The notes under the pieces: generated by a model
What the model saw: only the letters and a program-made list of their open reading frames with translations
Told to the model about the DNA's origin: nothing
The model's database searches: none
DNA from: Microcaldota archaeon
GTDB lineage: Archaea; Micrarchaeota; Micrarchaeia; Norongarragalinales; JACRGE01
Direction: 5' to 3'
Assembly: GCA_016212465.1 (NCBI GenBank)
Contig: JACRGE010000034.1
Span: forward strand, 1-47,134
Length of the DNA: 47,134 nt
Part shown: positions 1 through 8,416 of the stretch, piece after piece
Numbering within the stretch: position 1 is the stretch's first letter
Layout of the letters: each line of letters starts with the position of its first letter
Translations under genes and position numbers: made by a program

Positions 1-415
1 CTACAACTCAGAGCAATCCTTTAGTAAAGAGGTAATGCGCTACGATCGAGGTCAAAATGGAGTGAGAATACAAGCAAAATCTCTATACAGTACTGCCATA
101 AATGCTACCCAACGAGTTGTGCTCAAGACCGAGACTTCATTGAACCAAGAGCTGAAGGCATGCTCGCATGGAATACTTCTTTTCCCCAATGTTGAGCAAA
201 CCATATACGCATTGCTCGGGCTCATTTCAAACATCATTCCCTAGCTGTTTGCGTTTCTTGGTTTAATTAAACCACAGTATCTATAGCACCCCTTCAAAGT
301 TTTGTTGGTGAACCAAGATTCTATTGATAGTTTCATGGAGTAAAAACGCTCAAACCCCAAAAAGAGAATATGAACTGAAATTTACATTAGTTATGTGGAG
401 CGATATAGTGGTGAT
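1..415. other. Left-edge region without a recognised gene
   Basis: One forward frame is open from base 2 to a stop at 242-244 (about 80 codons). It could be the 3' end of a gene cut by the window edge, but the translation matches no family I know and has few of the Lys/Glu-rich stretches typical of neighbouring genes. The opposite strand is also open over 52-237, so coding status is unclear. Bases 245-415 look non-coding. They hold a perfect 16-bp palindrome at 259-274 (centre TTTAATTAAA) and an A-rich stretch before elp3. I see no tRNA or CRISPR repeat here. Confidence 0.3.
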
Positions 416-1993
416 ATGGCTGATAGGACTAAAGCAATTGAAGAAGCAGTTTCCTTTATTACGGGCAAGAGAAACCTTGGAGAAAAAGAACTGCTTGAAC
501 TGAAAAAACACCTGAGCTTAAGGTATGGGCTGTCCGAGCTTTTAAGGAACTCCGAGATCTACGAAAAAATTCCCGAAGCAAAGAGAACAAGGAGGCTCAC
601 GCGTCTTTTGAGAATTAGGCCAGTTCGTTCCTTCAGCGGCGTCTCTGTGGTTGCAGTCATGACCCCCCCATCTAAATGCCCTGGCAGCTGCATATACTGC
701 CCTGGCGGAAGCGATTCTCCCAAGAGCTACACTGGCTTCGAGCCAGCTGCTCGCCGCGCCAAACAAAACGAATTCGACCCATTTAAGCAGGTGAGCGCGA
801 GGCTTAGGCAACTGGAGAGCATCGGTCACTCGCCTGAAAAATGCGAGCTTATCGTAATGGGTGGAACATTTAACGCCCTTCCGAGGCATTTTCAACAGGA
901 TTTTGTAAAGCACGCTCTTGACGCATTCAATGGAATAGAGAGCAGGAATCTTGAGCAATCAAAGAAATTGAATGAATGCGCGGCGCATAGGGTGGTCGGG
1001 ATTTGTTTTGAAACCAGGCCGGACTTTGCTTCTGAGAAACAGGTTTCTTCCCTCTTGGAGCTTGGTGCGACTAGACTGGAGTTGGGTGTGCAGACATTGA
1101 GCGACGAAGTCTATCAAAGAGTGGGGCGAGGGCATACAAAAAAAGAGGTGATTGAGGCAACTAGGGTCTGCAAGGACGCGCTTCTGAAAGTCGGCTATCA
1201 TTACATGCCTGGCTTGTTCGTGGAAAGGAAGAGAGACGTGCGGATGTTCCGGGAATTGTTTGAAAACCCTGCCTTCAGACCGGACATGCTGAAGATATAC
1301 CCCTGCCTCGTAGTCCCTGGCACGAAGCTTTTCACGATGTGGAAGCGCGGAGAGTATTCGCCCTACGAGGCTGAAGACGCAGCTGAAGTGATTGCTGAGA
1401 TGAAGCGCTTCATCCCTCCATATTGCAGGGTGATGCGGGTGGACAGAGACATTCCGACTGATTTGATTGCAGCAGGGGTGAGGAAAAGCAACCTGCGGCA
1501 GCTCGTCAAACAGAGGATGGAGGAGAAAGGAACCAAGTGCAGGTGCATCCGATGCAGGGAGATCGGGTTGAGGACGCTGAAGGAAAACCTTAAAATAGAC
1601 TGGAATGCGTTGGAGTTAAAGAGAAGGGATTACGAAGCGAGTGGAGGGAAAGAGGTTTTTTTGAGCTTTGAAGACGAGGAAAATGATGCGCTGATCGGGT
1701 TCCTTCGCCTCAGAAAGCCCTCGGAAAAAATTTTTAGGAAAGAGATTACAGAAAACAGTTTGGGCATACGCGAATTGCATGTCTACGGCGAGCAGGTCGG
1801 AATAGGAAAAAAGGAAATAACGGCAGCACAGCATAAGAGCTTTGGAAAAAAACTTGTGGAGGAGGCGGAGCGCATCTCTCGCGGGGAGTTCGGTGCGGAA
1901 AAACTCTTGGTGATAAGCGGCGTCGGAGTAAAACCTTATTACAGGAAGCTTGGCTTTAGAGACGACGGAGTATACCTATCGAAAAAACTTTGA
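416..1993 (+). CDS. elp3: Elp3-type tRNA uridine-34 acetyltransferase
   Basis: Radical SAM plus acetyltransferase enzyme of the Elp3 family, which makes the carboxymethyl group on wobble uridine of tRNA using acetyl-CoA and SAM. The radical SAM cysteines are C88, C92 and C95 in KCPGSCIYCPGG, followed by SYTGFEPAARRA, a family hallmark. Known archaeal Elp3 proteins as I recall them have CX4CX2C, so CX3CX2C is a small departure. The C-terminal third holds the GNAT domain (RELHVYGEQV, QHKSFGKKLVEEAE and YYRKLGFR near the end). Length, about 525 residues, is normal. ATG 416 was chosen; an in-frame GTG at 395 would add seven residues, and neither has well-spaced ribosome-binding bases. A 241-base spacer follows, so elp3 is probably transcribed alone. 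Confidence 0.95.
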   Translation: MADRTKAIEEAVSFITGKRNLGEKELLELKKHLSLRYGLSELLRNSEIYEKIPEAKRTRRLTRLLRIRPVRSFSGVSVVAVMTPPSKCPGSCIYCPGGSDSPKSYTGFEPAARRAKQNEFDPFKQVSARLRQLESIGHSPEKCELIVMGGTFNALPRHFQQDFVKHALDAFNGIESRNLEQSKKLNECAAHRVVGICFETRPDFASEKQVSSLLELGATRLELGVQTLSDEVYQRVGRGHTKKEVIEATRVCKDALLKVGYHYMPGLFVERKRDVRMFRELFENPAFRPDMLKIYPCLVVPGTKLFTMWKRGEYSPYEAEDAAEVIAEMKRFIPPYCRVMRVDRDIPTDLIAAGVRKSNLRQLVKQRMEEKGTKCRCIRCREIGLRTLKENLKIDWNALELKRRDYEASGGKEVFLSFEDEENDALIGFLRLRKPSEKIFRKEITENSLGIRELHVYGEQVGIGKKEITAAQHKSFGKKLVEEAERISRGEFGAEKLLVISGVGVKPYYRKLGFRDDGVYLSKKL

Positions 1994-2032
1994 AAAAACA
2001 GAACGCATGCTTCAAATTAGATATAAAGATCA

Positions 2033-2097
2033 TGGTACAGAACCGAAGCAACCCCAAGGAGGTGGAGACAATTCGAAAGTGCCTCTCTTCTGTACCA
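2033..2097 (+). ncRNA. Structured RNA candidate, copy A (shares core with 23030-23110)
   Basis: A perfect 10-bp helix can form between 2033-2042 (TGGTACAGAA) and 2088-2097 (TTCTGTACCA). It encloses the 16-nt core GCAACCCCAAGGAGGT at 2048-2063, which occurs identically at 23071-23086 on the other strand. There it is again inside a helix that starts GGT and ends ACC, with nearly the same span (63 versus 62 nt). The right arms also share TGC-n-CTCTT-like sequence. The helix sequences differ but still pair, which suggests selection on RNA structure. A TATA-like ATATAAAG lies at 2021-2028, too close upstream to start a transcript before the helix, so the RNA may be read through from elp3. It sits 138 bases before the lrp start. 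Function is unknown. Confidence 0.5.
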
Positions 2098-2193
2098 CTC
2101 ACAGTTGAGAAGACGATAACCCCATTATTATGCTGGAGCCTATGCTTTTATTTCTTATCCGATAAAAACCGAAAAATTTTCAAAATTTTATGC

Positions 2194-2230
2194 TTTTTAT
2201 ATTCTCTTTCCGTAATATTTACGGAGGGGG
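2194..2230 (+). promoter_or_regulatory. Promoter and ribosome-binding site of the Lrp gene
   Basis: TATA-like TTTTTATA at 2194-2201 lies 34 bases before GTG 2235, and a strong GGAGGGGG Shine-Dalgarno occupies 2223-2230. The pair fixes the start at GTG 2235 rather than the upstream in-frame ATG at 2190, which lies ahead of the TATA box. Confidence 0.6.
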
Positions 2231-2234
2231 TACT

Positions 2235-2696
2235 GTGGAAGAAGTTGAAATGAAGCTGTTGTCAGAGCTCCAGGCAAACTGCAAGCAGAGCCTTCGTGAC
2301 CTTTCGCATAAACTTGGAATTCCGATGAGCACGATACACGATAAAATACGGAAGTTTGAGAAGAATGGAATTATAAAAAAGTTTTCAGCTATCATTGACG
2401 GAAGCAAACTCGGGTTTCCAATAACAGCTTTCGTTCTTGTTTCAGTCAGGCCGACTTCGAAGAAGCTGAAGGTTTCACAGCAAGAGTTGACGAAGGCCAT
2501 CTCCAAATACCCTCAAGTCCAAGAAGTCTACATCATTACTGGAGAATGGGATATCCTGGTAAAGATGAAGGGAAAAGACCTCGCAGAGATAGGGGACCTC
2601 GTGGTTTCAAAGATCCGGGAAATGCACGGAGTTGACAAGACCTTCACCATAAACATCTTCGAAACCGCCAAGGAAACTTCCGATGTCGCTGTTTAA
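2235..2696 (+). CDS. Lrp/AsnC family transcription regulator
   Basis: DNA-binding regulator of about 153 residues, the usual length for a full Lrp/AsnC protein. The N-terminal helix-turn-helix is visible (QANCKQSLRDLSHKLGIP, then STIHDKIRKFEKNGIIKKF), followed by a RAM/ligand domain with the characteristic VQEVYIITGEWDILVKMKG. Members bind amino acids or other small molecules and regulate their own and metabolic genes; the ligand cannot be read from sequence. The GTG start is set by the Shine-Dalgarno just upstream. The gene has its own promoter and precedes gatD by 63 bases, so it may regulate that locus, but this is only positional inference. Confidence 0.92.
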   Translation: MEEVEMKLLSELQANCKQSLRDLSHKLGIPMSTIHDKIRKFEKNGIIKKFSAIIDGSKLGFPITAFVLVSVRPTSKKLKVSQQELTKAISKYPQVQEVYIITGEWDILVKMKGKDLAEIGDLVVSKIREMHGVDKTFTINIFETAKETSDVAV

Positions 2697-2720
2697 AATA
2701 CTATTCCTTCAAAAAAATAA

Positions 2721-2756
2721 TATTTATTCAGCAGATGCGTAGTGTGTGGTGGTGGT
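2721..2756 (+). promoter_or_regulatory. Promoter and ribosome-binding site of gatD
   Basis: TATA-like TATTTATT at 2721-2728 is followed by GGTGGTGGT at 2748-2756, placed correctly for the TTG at 2760. An in-frame GTG at 2742 would fall before or at the expected transcription start, so the TTG start is preferred. Confidence 0.5.
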
Positions 2757-2759
2757 TTC

Positions 2760-4097
2760 TTGGCTTATTCTAAAGAAATAGACGGAATCCTGAAAGCGAA
2801 AAGGATTTCAGTAGGCGATGGAGCGCGCATAACTACATCGGGAGTAGTATACGAGGGGCTCCTGATGCCAAGGATTGAAGTGGGAGACGACAACGTGCTC
2901 ATTCTGAAACTCCAGTCAGGTTACAACATCGGTCTCGAGTATTCCTCCTCAATGCAAATCGAGAAAATGGAAGCCAATGCTTTTTCAGAAAAACCGACGC
3001 CTCGATACTCCTTAAAGAAAAGCAGCCTACCGAAAATTTCCTTGATTGCAACAGGTGGCACCATTGCCTCAAAGATAGACTACCGCCTCGGTGGCGTAAA
3101 GAGCCTGCTCGAGCCCCAAGAGATATGCCAGGCGATGCCTGAGCTCGTGAATGTAATAAGCTTTAAATCACTTCTTTCGCCGTTCAAGATATTCAGCGAA
3201 AACATGTCCCCCGTAGAGTGGCAGAAGATAGCCGCCCTTGCTGCAAAGGAGCTTAATTCAGACATAAAAGGGCTGGTTATAACCCACGGCACGGACACGC
3301 TTCACTTCACTTCAGCTGCACTTTCGTTCATGCTCAAAAACCTTTGCAAACCCGTTGCACTAGTCGGAGCTCAGCGCTCTCCGGACCGAGGCAGTTTCGA
3401 CGGCGCAATGAACATGGCTTGCGCTGCTCACTACCTGCTCTCGGATGCAGCTGAAGTCGCGATCGTGATGCATGCCACGTCCAGCGACGACTATTGCTAC
3501 GCAATTAGGGGGACTAAGGTGCGGAAGATGCACACTTCAAGAAGAGATGCTTTCCGGCCCGTAAACGACCTTCCGCTTGCGAAGATATATTCCAACGGAA
3601 GAACGGAGTTCTTGAAAAAAAATTACCGTAAAAGGAGTGCGGGCAAGGTGGTTGCGGACACGGCATTTGAGAAAAAAGTTGCATTGTTGAAGGCCTACCC
3701 CGGCTCTGAGCCAGGGCTTGTTGATTTCCTGATCGACAAAAAATACAAGGGGATCGTGGTAGAGGCCACTGCGCTGGGCCAGATTCCGACGTTTACTTTC
3801 GATAAGAAAAACTCTTGGCTACCCCAAATCAAGCGGGCTGTGGAGGAGGGAATCATCGTGGCATTCGCAACCCAGTGCCTCTACGGAAGAACCAATCCCT
3901 TCGTTTACGAGACCGCCAGGGAGATGTACCGCCTGGGAGTAATCTACTGCGAAGACATGCTCCCAGAAGTCGCATATGTCAAACTTGGATGGGTGCTCGG
4001 GCACACGAGAAAAAAGGAAGAGGTAAGAAAACTCATGCTCACAAGCTTGGCAGGCGAAATAAATCCAATGCTTACTGAAGAAGAATTCCTAATCTGA
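2760..4097 (+). CDS. gatD: Glutamyl-tRNA(Gln) amidotransferase subunit D
   Basis: Asparaginase-like subunit of the archaeal GatDE amidotransferase. It releases ammonia from glutamine or asparagine, which GatE uses to convert Glu-tRNAGln to Gln-tRNAGln. About the first 80 residues form the small beta-barrel typical of GatD. The L-asparaginase fold follows with TGGTIAS (catalytic Thr101), ITHGTDTLHFT (Thr178-Asp179), GAQRSPDRGSFDGAMN and a C-terminal GIVVEATALGQIP. Length, about 445 residues, is normal. TTG 2760 is preferred over GTG 2742 because of TATA and Shine-Dalgarno spacing. GatE follows after 22 bases or fewer, forming an operon, as expected for an obligate complex. Confidence 0.97.
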   Translation: MAYSKEIDGILKAKRISVGDGARITTSGVVYEGLLMPRIEVGDDNVLILKLQSGYNIGLEYSSSMQIEKMEANAFSEKPTPRYSLKKSSLPKISLIATGGTIASKIDYRLGGVKSLLEPQEICQAMPELVNVISFKSLLSPFKIFSENMSPVEWQKIAALAAKELNSDIKGLVITHGTDTLHFTSAALSFMLKNLCKPVALVGAQRSPDRGSFDGAMNMACAAHYLLSDAAEVAIVMHATSSDDYCYAIRGTKVRKMHTSRRDAFRPVNDLPLAKIYSNGRTEFLKKNYRKRSAGKVVADTAFEKKVALLKAYPGSEPGLVDFLIDKKYKGIVVEATALGQIPTFTFDKKNSWLPQIKRAVEEGIIVAFATQCLYGRTNPFVYETAREMYRLGVIYCEDMLPEVAYVKLGWVLGHTRKKEEVRKLMLTSLAGEINPMLTEEEFLI

Positions 4098-4119
4098 TTT
4101 ATTCAATTAAGTGCGTTAT

Positions 4120-5940
4120 ATGAAAGCGAAGATAGGGATAGAGGTCCACCAGAGACTTGCAACTGAGAGGAAGCTCTTCTGTAACTGCAGCAGCACAGTC
4201 TCTAATGAAGTGCCTTGTCTGACTGTGAAAAGGCGAATGAGAGCCGTTGCCGGAGAGCTGGGGGGAGTTGACCCAGCTGCTGCTTTTGAGATGAGCAGGG
4301 GAAGAGAGTTCACTTACCAGCTCTTCAAAAACTCTAGTTGTCTGGTGGAATGCGATGAAGAGCCGCCTCACGAACTGAACAAAGAGGCTCTTGAGACCAC
4401 GCTTGAAGTCGCTCTCCTGCTGAATGCAAAGCGGGTTAATGAGCTCCACGTAATGAGGAAAACAGTTGTAGACGGCTCTGCTGCAAGCGGCTTCCAGAGA
4501 ACGATGTTGGTTGGAACCGACGGAAGCATCAAGACCTCGAGGGGACCTGTTGGGATACTATCCGTCTGCCTTGAGGAAGAAAGTGCAGGCATCGTTGAAG
4601 CCTTTGAAGCAGGCACGGTTTACCGGCTTGACCGGCTCGGAATTCCGTTGATCGAAATCGCGACTTCCTCTAACATCGTCGACGGCGCGCATGCACGCGA
4701 AGTAGCTGAAAAGATCGGCATGTTGCTTCGTTCGACAGGAAAAGTGCAAAGAGGCATTGGAACCATTCGCCAAGACCTCAACATTTCCATCGAAGGAGGT
4801 GCGAGAACTGAGATAAAAGGCGCTCAAGAACTCGAGCTCCTGCCCAAGCTTGTTGACAACGAAATACGTAGGCAGAGCGCCCTCATTGAAATAAAAAACG
4901 AGTTGAAGAAAAGAAACCCAGGGAAGTTCGTATTCGCTCCAGTTGACCTGTCCCATGCATTTTCGAAAACACACTGTGGCATCCTGAAGAAAATCCTGGA
5001 AAGAGGCGGTGCCATAATGGGATTTAGACTGCCTGCGTTCAGCGGCCTCTTGGGAAGAGAATTGATGCCGAACCACAGGTTCGGAACCGAATTGAGTGGT
5101 TATGCGAAGGTGGTCGGGGTAAGCGGGTTGATTCACTCCGACGAAGGCTTGGAGGCATATGGTTTCTCTGAAGCGGAGTTGGCTGAAGTAACCAAGCTGC
5201 TATCCTGTTCTTCAGGCGATGCCTTCATTTTGTGCGGGGGGGAAAGGAAGAGAGTTGCAGCAGCGTTGAAGGCAGTTTTCGAGCGGGCGTTGCAGGCCTT
5301 TGAGGGCGTAGTGAAGGAAACGCGGCGGGCCGAAGGCGAGCTATCTGTTTACCTGCGTCCCCTGCCTGGCTCTCAGAGGATGTACCCTGAGACAGATGTT
5401 ACACCAATCAAAATAGAGCGGAAGGAAGTGGAAGAGATTCGTAAAAAACTGCCTCTTTCTTGCGATGAGAGGAAGAAAAAATACTTTGAGTGGGGCCTCG
5501 GCCAAGTCCTTGCTGAAAAGATGTTGAAGTCACCTGATTTCACCTTGTTCGAAGAAATCGTTGAAAAAACCAGGGCTGAAGGAAAGACTGTTGCAGGCAT
5601 CCTGCTCGAAAGCATGGTTGCCCTGAGGCGGGAAGGCTTTGCAGTGGATTCCATTGAAAAACAGCATTTGATAGAGTTGTTTTCGCTTTACAAAAAGAAT
5701 AGGATTGGAAAAGCAGCCATTGAAGAAGCGTTGAAAGACGTTTCCAGAGGCAAAAGCGTCCAAGAAACCATTAAAGAAAAGAACCTGGAGTTGTTTGACG
5801 ACCCCAAGCTCAAAAAACTCGTTTCCGAATTGCGCTCGCAAGGCATTTCCGATCCAAAGCAGGTATTCAGCGAAATGATGCGGCGCTATAGAATGAACGT
5901 GGATCCGAAGCGCCTTCAGCTTCTGGTGGGCGTGAAATAA
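4120..5940 (+). CDS. gatE: Glutamyl-tRNA(Gln) amidotransferase subunit E
   Basis: GatB-related kinase/transamidase subunit that activates the gamma-carboxyl of Glu-tRNAGln with ATP and transfers ammonia from GatD. The family start IGIEVHQRLAT, the RDLNISIEGG stretch (GatB/E has RxDxNxS) and YPETDVTPI are visible. A GAD-type insertion lies in the middle, and the C-terminal 150 residues are the helical YqeY-like tRNA-binding tail. About 606 residues, standard for GatE. ATG 4120 is used; an in-frame GTG at 4111 is possible and would add three residues. Ribosome-binding bases are weak, consistent with translation coupled to gatD. Together with gatD it implies that this organism lacks or supplements a glutaminyl-tRNA synthetase. 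Confidence 0.97.
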   Translation: MKAKIGIEVHQRLATERKLFCNCSSTVSNEVPCLTVKRRMRAVAGELGGVDPAAAFEMSRGREFTYQLFKNSSCLVECDEEPPHELNKEALETTLEVALLLNAKRVNELHVMRKTVVDGSAASGFQRTMLVGTDGSIKTSRGPVGILSVCLEEESAGIVEAFEAGTVYRLDRLGIPLIEIATSSNIVDGAHAREVAEKIGMLLRSTGKVQRGIGTIRQDLNISIEGGARTEIKGAQELELLPKLVDNEIRRQSALIEIKNELKKRNPGKFVFAPVDLSHAFSKTHCGILKKILERGGAIMGFRLPAFSGLLGRELMPNHRFGTELSGYAKVVGVSGLIHSDEGLEAYGFSEAELAEVTKLLSCSSGDAFILCGGERKRVAAALKAVFERALQAFEGVVKETRRAEGELSVYLRPLPGSQRMYPETDVTPIKIERKEVEEIRKKLPLSCDERKKKYFEWGLGQVLAEKMLKSPDFTLFEEIVEKTRAEGKTVAGILLESMVALRREGFAVDSIEKQHLIELFSLYKKNRIGKAAIEEALKDVSRGKSVQETIKEKNLELFDDPKLKKLVSELRSQGISDPKQVFSEMMRRYRMNVDPKRLQLLVGVK

Positions 5941-6171
5941 ATTAAGCTGTTTAAGCAGGACATACAAAACCGAAGACACCGAGGCATCTAATAAATGAGT
6001 TTTTATAGCGCGTTATCTTTGTTATTTTTTGTTTGAGGTGTGAGCTTACGAGGCAAGCAAACAAAAGATCTCCTGAATATATCCGCCAGTCCACAAAAAA
6101 CTTTGAATTTGGTGAATTTTTAGACAACGCCTGAAAACACAAAGACTTTAAAAGCCGTGCATCCCTAAACA

Positions 6172-6206
6172 TTTAAATAACAAAAAAACAAAAAGAATTT
6201 GGTGGT
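6172..6206 (+). promoter_or_regulatory. Promoter and ribosome-binding site of the 67-residue membrane protein
   Basis: TTTAAATA at 6172-6179 lies 32 bases before ATG 6211, and GGTGGT at 6201-6206 is the Shine-Dalgarno. This gives a leader of only about 10 bases. The rest of the 270-base spacer after gatE is AT-rich with no gene seen. Confidence 0.55.
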
Positions 6207-6210
6207 ATTA

Positions 6211-6414
6211 ATGAGAGTAAGCAAGATAGGATTAGCAAGCCTTTTGCTCGGATTGACCTTGGTGCTCGGAACGTGGTGGTTCGGGTTCTACAACGGCGTG
6301 CAAGGCATGTTTACCAAGAGCATCATAAGCGCTGTCGTGGTCACCATCCAAGGCGGGCTGATTCTACTTGGATTGTTCATCCTATTCATAGGATTGCTCA
6401 TGCTCGTAATCTAA
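6211..6414 (+). CDS. Small two-helix membrane protein
   Basis: A 67-residue hydrophobic protein. Residues about 5-25 (IGLASLLLGLTLVLGTWWFG) and 42-66 (VVVTIQGGLILLGLFILFIG) form two membrane helices joined by a short loop containing one Lys. No enzymatic motif is present and I do not recognise the family. The start at ATG 6211 is well supported by GGTGGT five bases upstream and a TATA box at 6172. It lies between gatE and ABCE1 and has its own promoter, so no functional link to either is implied. Confidence 0.7.
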   Translation: MRVSKIGLASLLLGLTLVLGTWWFGFYNGVQGMFTKSIISAVVVTIQGGLILLGLFILFIGLLMLVI

Positions 6415-6511
6415 AAGTGCTTCTTTTTCTTTTCATTCTTCCTTATTTTATTTGTTTTCCAGCGCATGCATAATCCGTTTATTTGCAGTAAGTCTTTTTC
6501 AGGTGCTTTCA

Positions 6512-8254
6512 ATGAGGATAGCTATCGTGGACAGGAAGAAATGCAACACGGGAAAATGCGGCCTTGAGTGCATGAAAATCTGTCCCGGCGTGAAAATGAA
6601 GGAAGAGACCATAAAGGTAGAAGAAGATTTTCCAATCATAAGCGAGGAGCTGTGCAGCGGATGCGGTCTGTGCGTCAAGAAATGTCCATTCAAAGCCATT
6701 CAAGTGACGAATCTCCCCTCGGAATTGGGCAAACCTACCTTCCAGTATGGCTCCAATTCCTTTCGTTTATATGGCTTTCCGCTTCCGAAGAGGAATTCAG
6801 TAGTGGGCATAATCGGCGTGAATGGAATCGGCAAAACTACTGCTTTAGAGCTTCTCAGGGGAGCGCTAAAACCGAATTTTGGGAAAGCATCTGAAGCAGA
6901 CTGGAATGCAGTCAAAAAGGAATTCAAAGGCCTCGAGGTGCTCAACTACCTCAAAATGATTTACGATGGCGGAGTGAAGGTAAGCCACAAAATGCAGAAC
7001 ATCGAATCCCTTTCCAAGCCCGTTAAGGCAAGGGAGCTTCTTGAAGACTGTGACGAGAAAGGAGCCCTGAAAGAGACCGTGAAGGAATTCGGGCTTGTAA
7101 ACTGCATGCAGAAGAAAATGAATGAATTGAGCGGAGGCGAGCTCCAGCTGACCGCCATTGCATGCGCTTTCCTGAAAGATGCAGAGTTGTACTTCTTCGA
7201 CGAGCCAGCCTCTTATCTCGACGTCAGGCAAAGACTTACCTTGGCTAAAAAGATTAAGGGACTCAGTGAAAACGCTTCCGTGATGGCAATAGAGCACGAC
7301 CTTTCTGTGCTGGACTACCTGTGCGACTACGTGCACGTGCTCTACGGAAGACCCGGAGCATTTGGGGTAGTGTCCAGATTGAAGAGCGCCAGGAACGGCA
7401 TTAACGAATATTTAGCGGGCTATTTGAGGGAAGAGAACGTCAGGTTCAGAAACCATTCCATCCGATTTGAGCCAAGCAGGTTATCTGAGTTTGCCACAAA
7501 GAAAAAGTATGAATACGGTCCGATTGAAAAAAATTATCCTGGCTTTAGCATGCTGGCGGAAAAAGGCGACTTGGGCGAAAGCGAGGTCATGGGAATCATT
7601 GGACCGAATGCAACTGGAAAAAGCACATTCGTGAAAATCCTTGCAGGAGTAGAGAAGCCAGACTCTGGCAAGGGACTTGGCCAAAAAAGAATTTCATATA
7701 AACCGCAGTATATAAAATCGTCTTTCCCTGGAACAGTCGGGGAACTGATTGCCTCAACTGATGCGAAAAAGGAATTTCTTAATGAAATCAAGGCAAAGCT
7801 GCTCATAGACGAAATACGCGACAAAAAAGTTTCGAGCCTGAGCGGAGGAGAGCTCCAAGCTCTTTCAATCTGCCTAACGCTTTCCAAAGAAGCGGACCTT
7901 TATCTCCTCGACGAGCCGTCTGCTTTCCTGGACGTGGAGCAGAGGCTAATAGTCGGAGGCCTCGTGAGGAAGATCGTGAAGAAACGTAATAAAAACGCAT
8001 TCGTGGTCGACCATGACCTGCTGTTCATTGACTCAGTGAGCGACAGGCTTATGGTGTTTGAAGGAATGTCTGGGAAAGAAGGGCTTGCGCATGCGCCACT
8101 CATGCTGCGAGACGGAATGAACCTCTTCTTGAAGGAGCAGGGCATAACCTATAGACGGGATCCGGAAACCGGCCGGCCGAGGGCCAACAAACCTGGTTCG
8201 GTGAAGGACAGGGAACAAAAGGAGAAAGGGGACTACTATTATCTCACTGAATAA
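6512..8254 (+). CDS. abcE1: ABCE1/Rli1 ribosome recycling ATPase
   Basis: Iron-sulfur ABC ATPase that splits ribosomes after termination or rescue, working with aRF1 or Pelota. The N-terminal 60 residues hold two 4Fe-4S sites (C11, C16, C20, C24 and C48, C51, C54, C58). Twin nucleotide-binding domains follow: Walker A GVNGIGKTT near residue 102 and GPNATGKST later, with FFDEPASYLD and LLDEPSAFLD. The C-terminus ends in the family's RRDPETGRPRANKPGS stretch. Both signature motifs are atypical: LSGGELQL and LSGGELQA, where ABCE1 normally has LSGGELQR. Length 580 residues is near normal. ATG 6512 follows AGGTG at 6501-6505; upstream in-frame codons lack support. Confidence 0.96.
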   Translation: MRIAIVDRKKCNTGKCGLECMKICPGVKMKEETIKVEEDFPIISEELCSGCGLCVKKCPFKAIQVTNLPSELGKPTFQYGSNSFRLYGFPLPKRNSVVGIIGVNGIGKTTALELLRGALKPNFGKASEADWNAVKKEFKGLEVLNYLKMIYDGGVKVSHKMQNIESLSKPVKARELLEDCDEKGALKETVKEFGLVNCMQKKMNELSGGELQLTAIACAFLKDAELYFFDEPASYLDVRQRLTLAKKIKGLSENASVMAIEHDLSVLDYLCDYVHVLYGRPGAFGVVSRLKSARNGINEYLAGYLREENVRFRNHSIRFEPSRLSEFATKKKYEYGPIEKNYPGFSMLAEKGDLGESEVMGIIGPNATGKSTFVKILAGVEKPDSGKGLGQKRISYKPQYIKSSFPGTVGELIASTDAKKEFLNEIKAKLLIDEIRDKKVSSLSGGELQALSICLTLSKEADLYLLDEPSAFLDVEQRLIVGGLVRKIVKKRNKNAFVVDHDLLFIDSVSDRLMVFEGMSGKEGLAHAPLMLRDGMNLFLKEQGITYRRDPETGRPRANKPGSVKDREQKEKGDYYYLTE

Positions 8255-8416
8255 AAGAGGGTTGGAACTGTAGGAATCTCCAAGAAAAGAAGGCTCGTGT
8301 GATTGTCTAATACTTCTCTAAATCCCGCGGTTATTCGTTGACCTAAAACAAAAAACAACAAAACCAATGCAACTTAAACTGATTTATTAAACAACTTCCG
8401 GTTCGTGTAAAAAAAT

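Noticed and set aside
2033-2097. Possible tRNA (7-bp or longer end stem, about 65 nt, TTCGAAA inside)
   Set aside because: No proper T-arm (G-T-T-C-R-A with a paired 5-bp stem), no D-arm and no anticodon arm; the stem is 10 bp, not 7.
1990-2253. Open frame of 87 codons between elp3 and lrp
   Set aside because: It overlaps the structured element and the lrp start, has no ribosome-binding site and an unlikely composition.
4558-5136. 192-codon minus-strand frame inside gatE
   Set aside because: Shadow of gatE; no ribosome-binding site and no recognisable protein.
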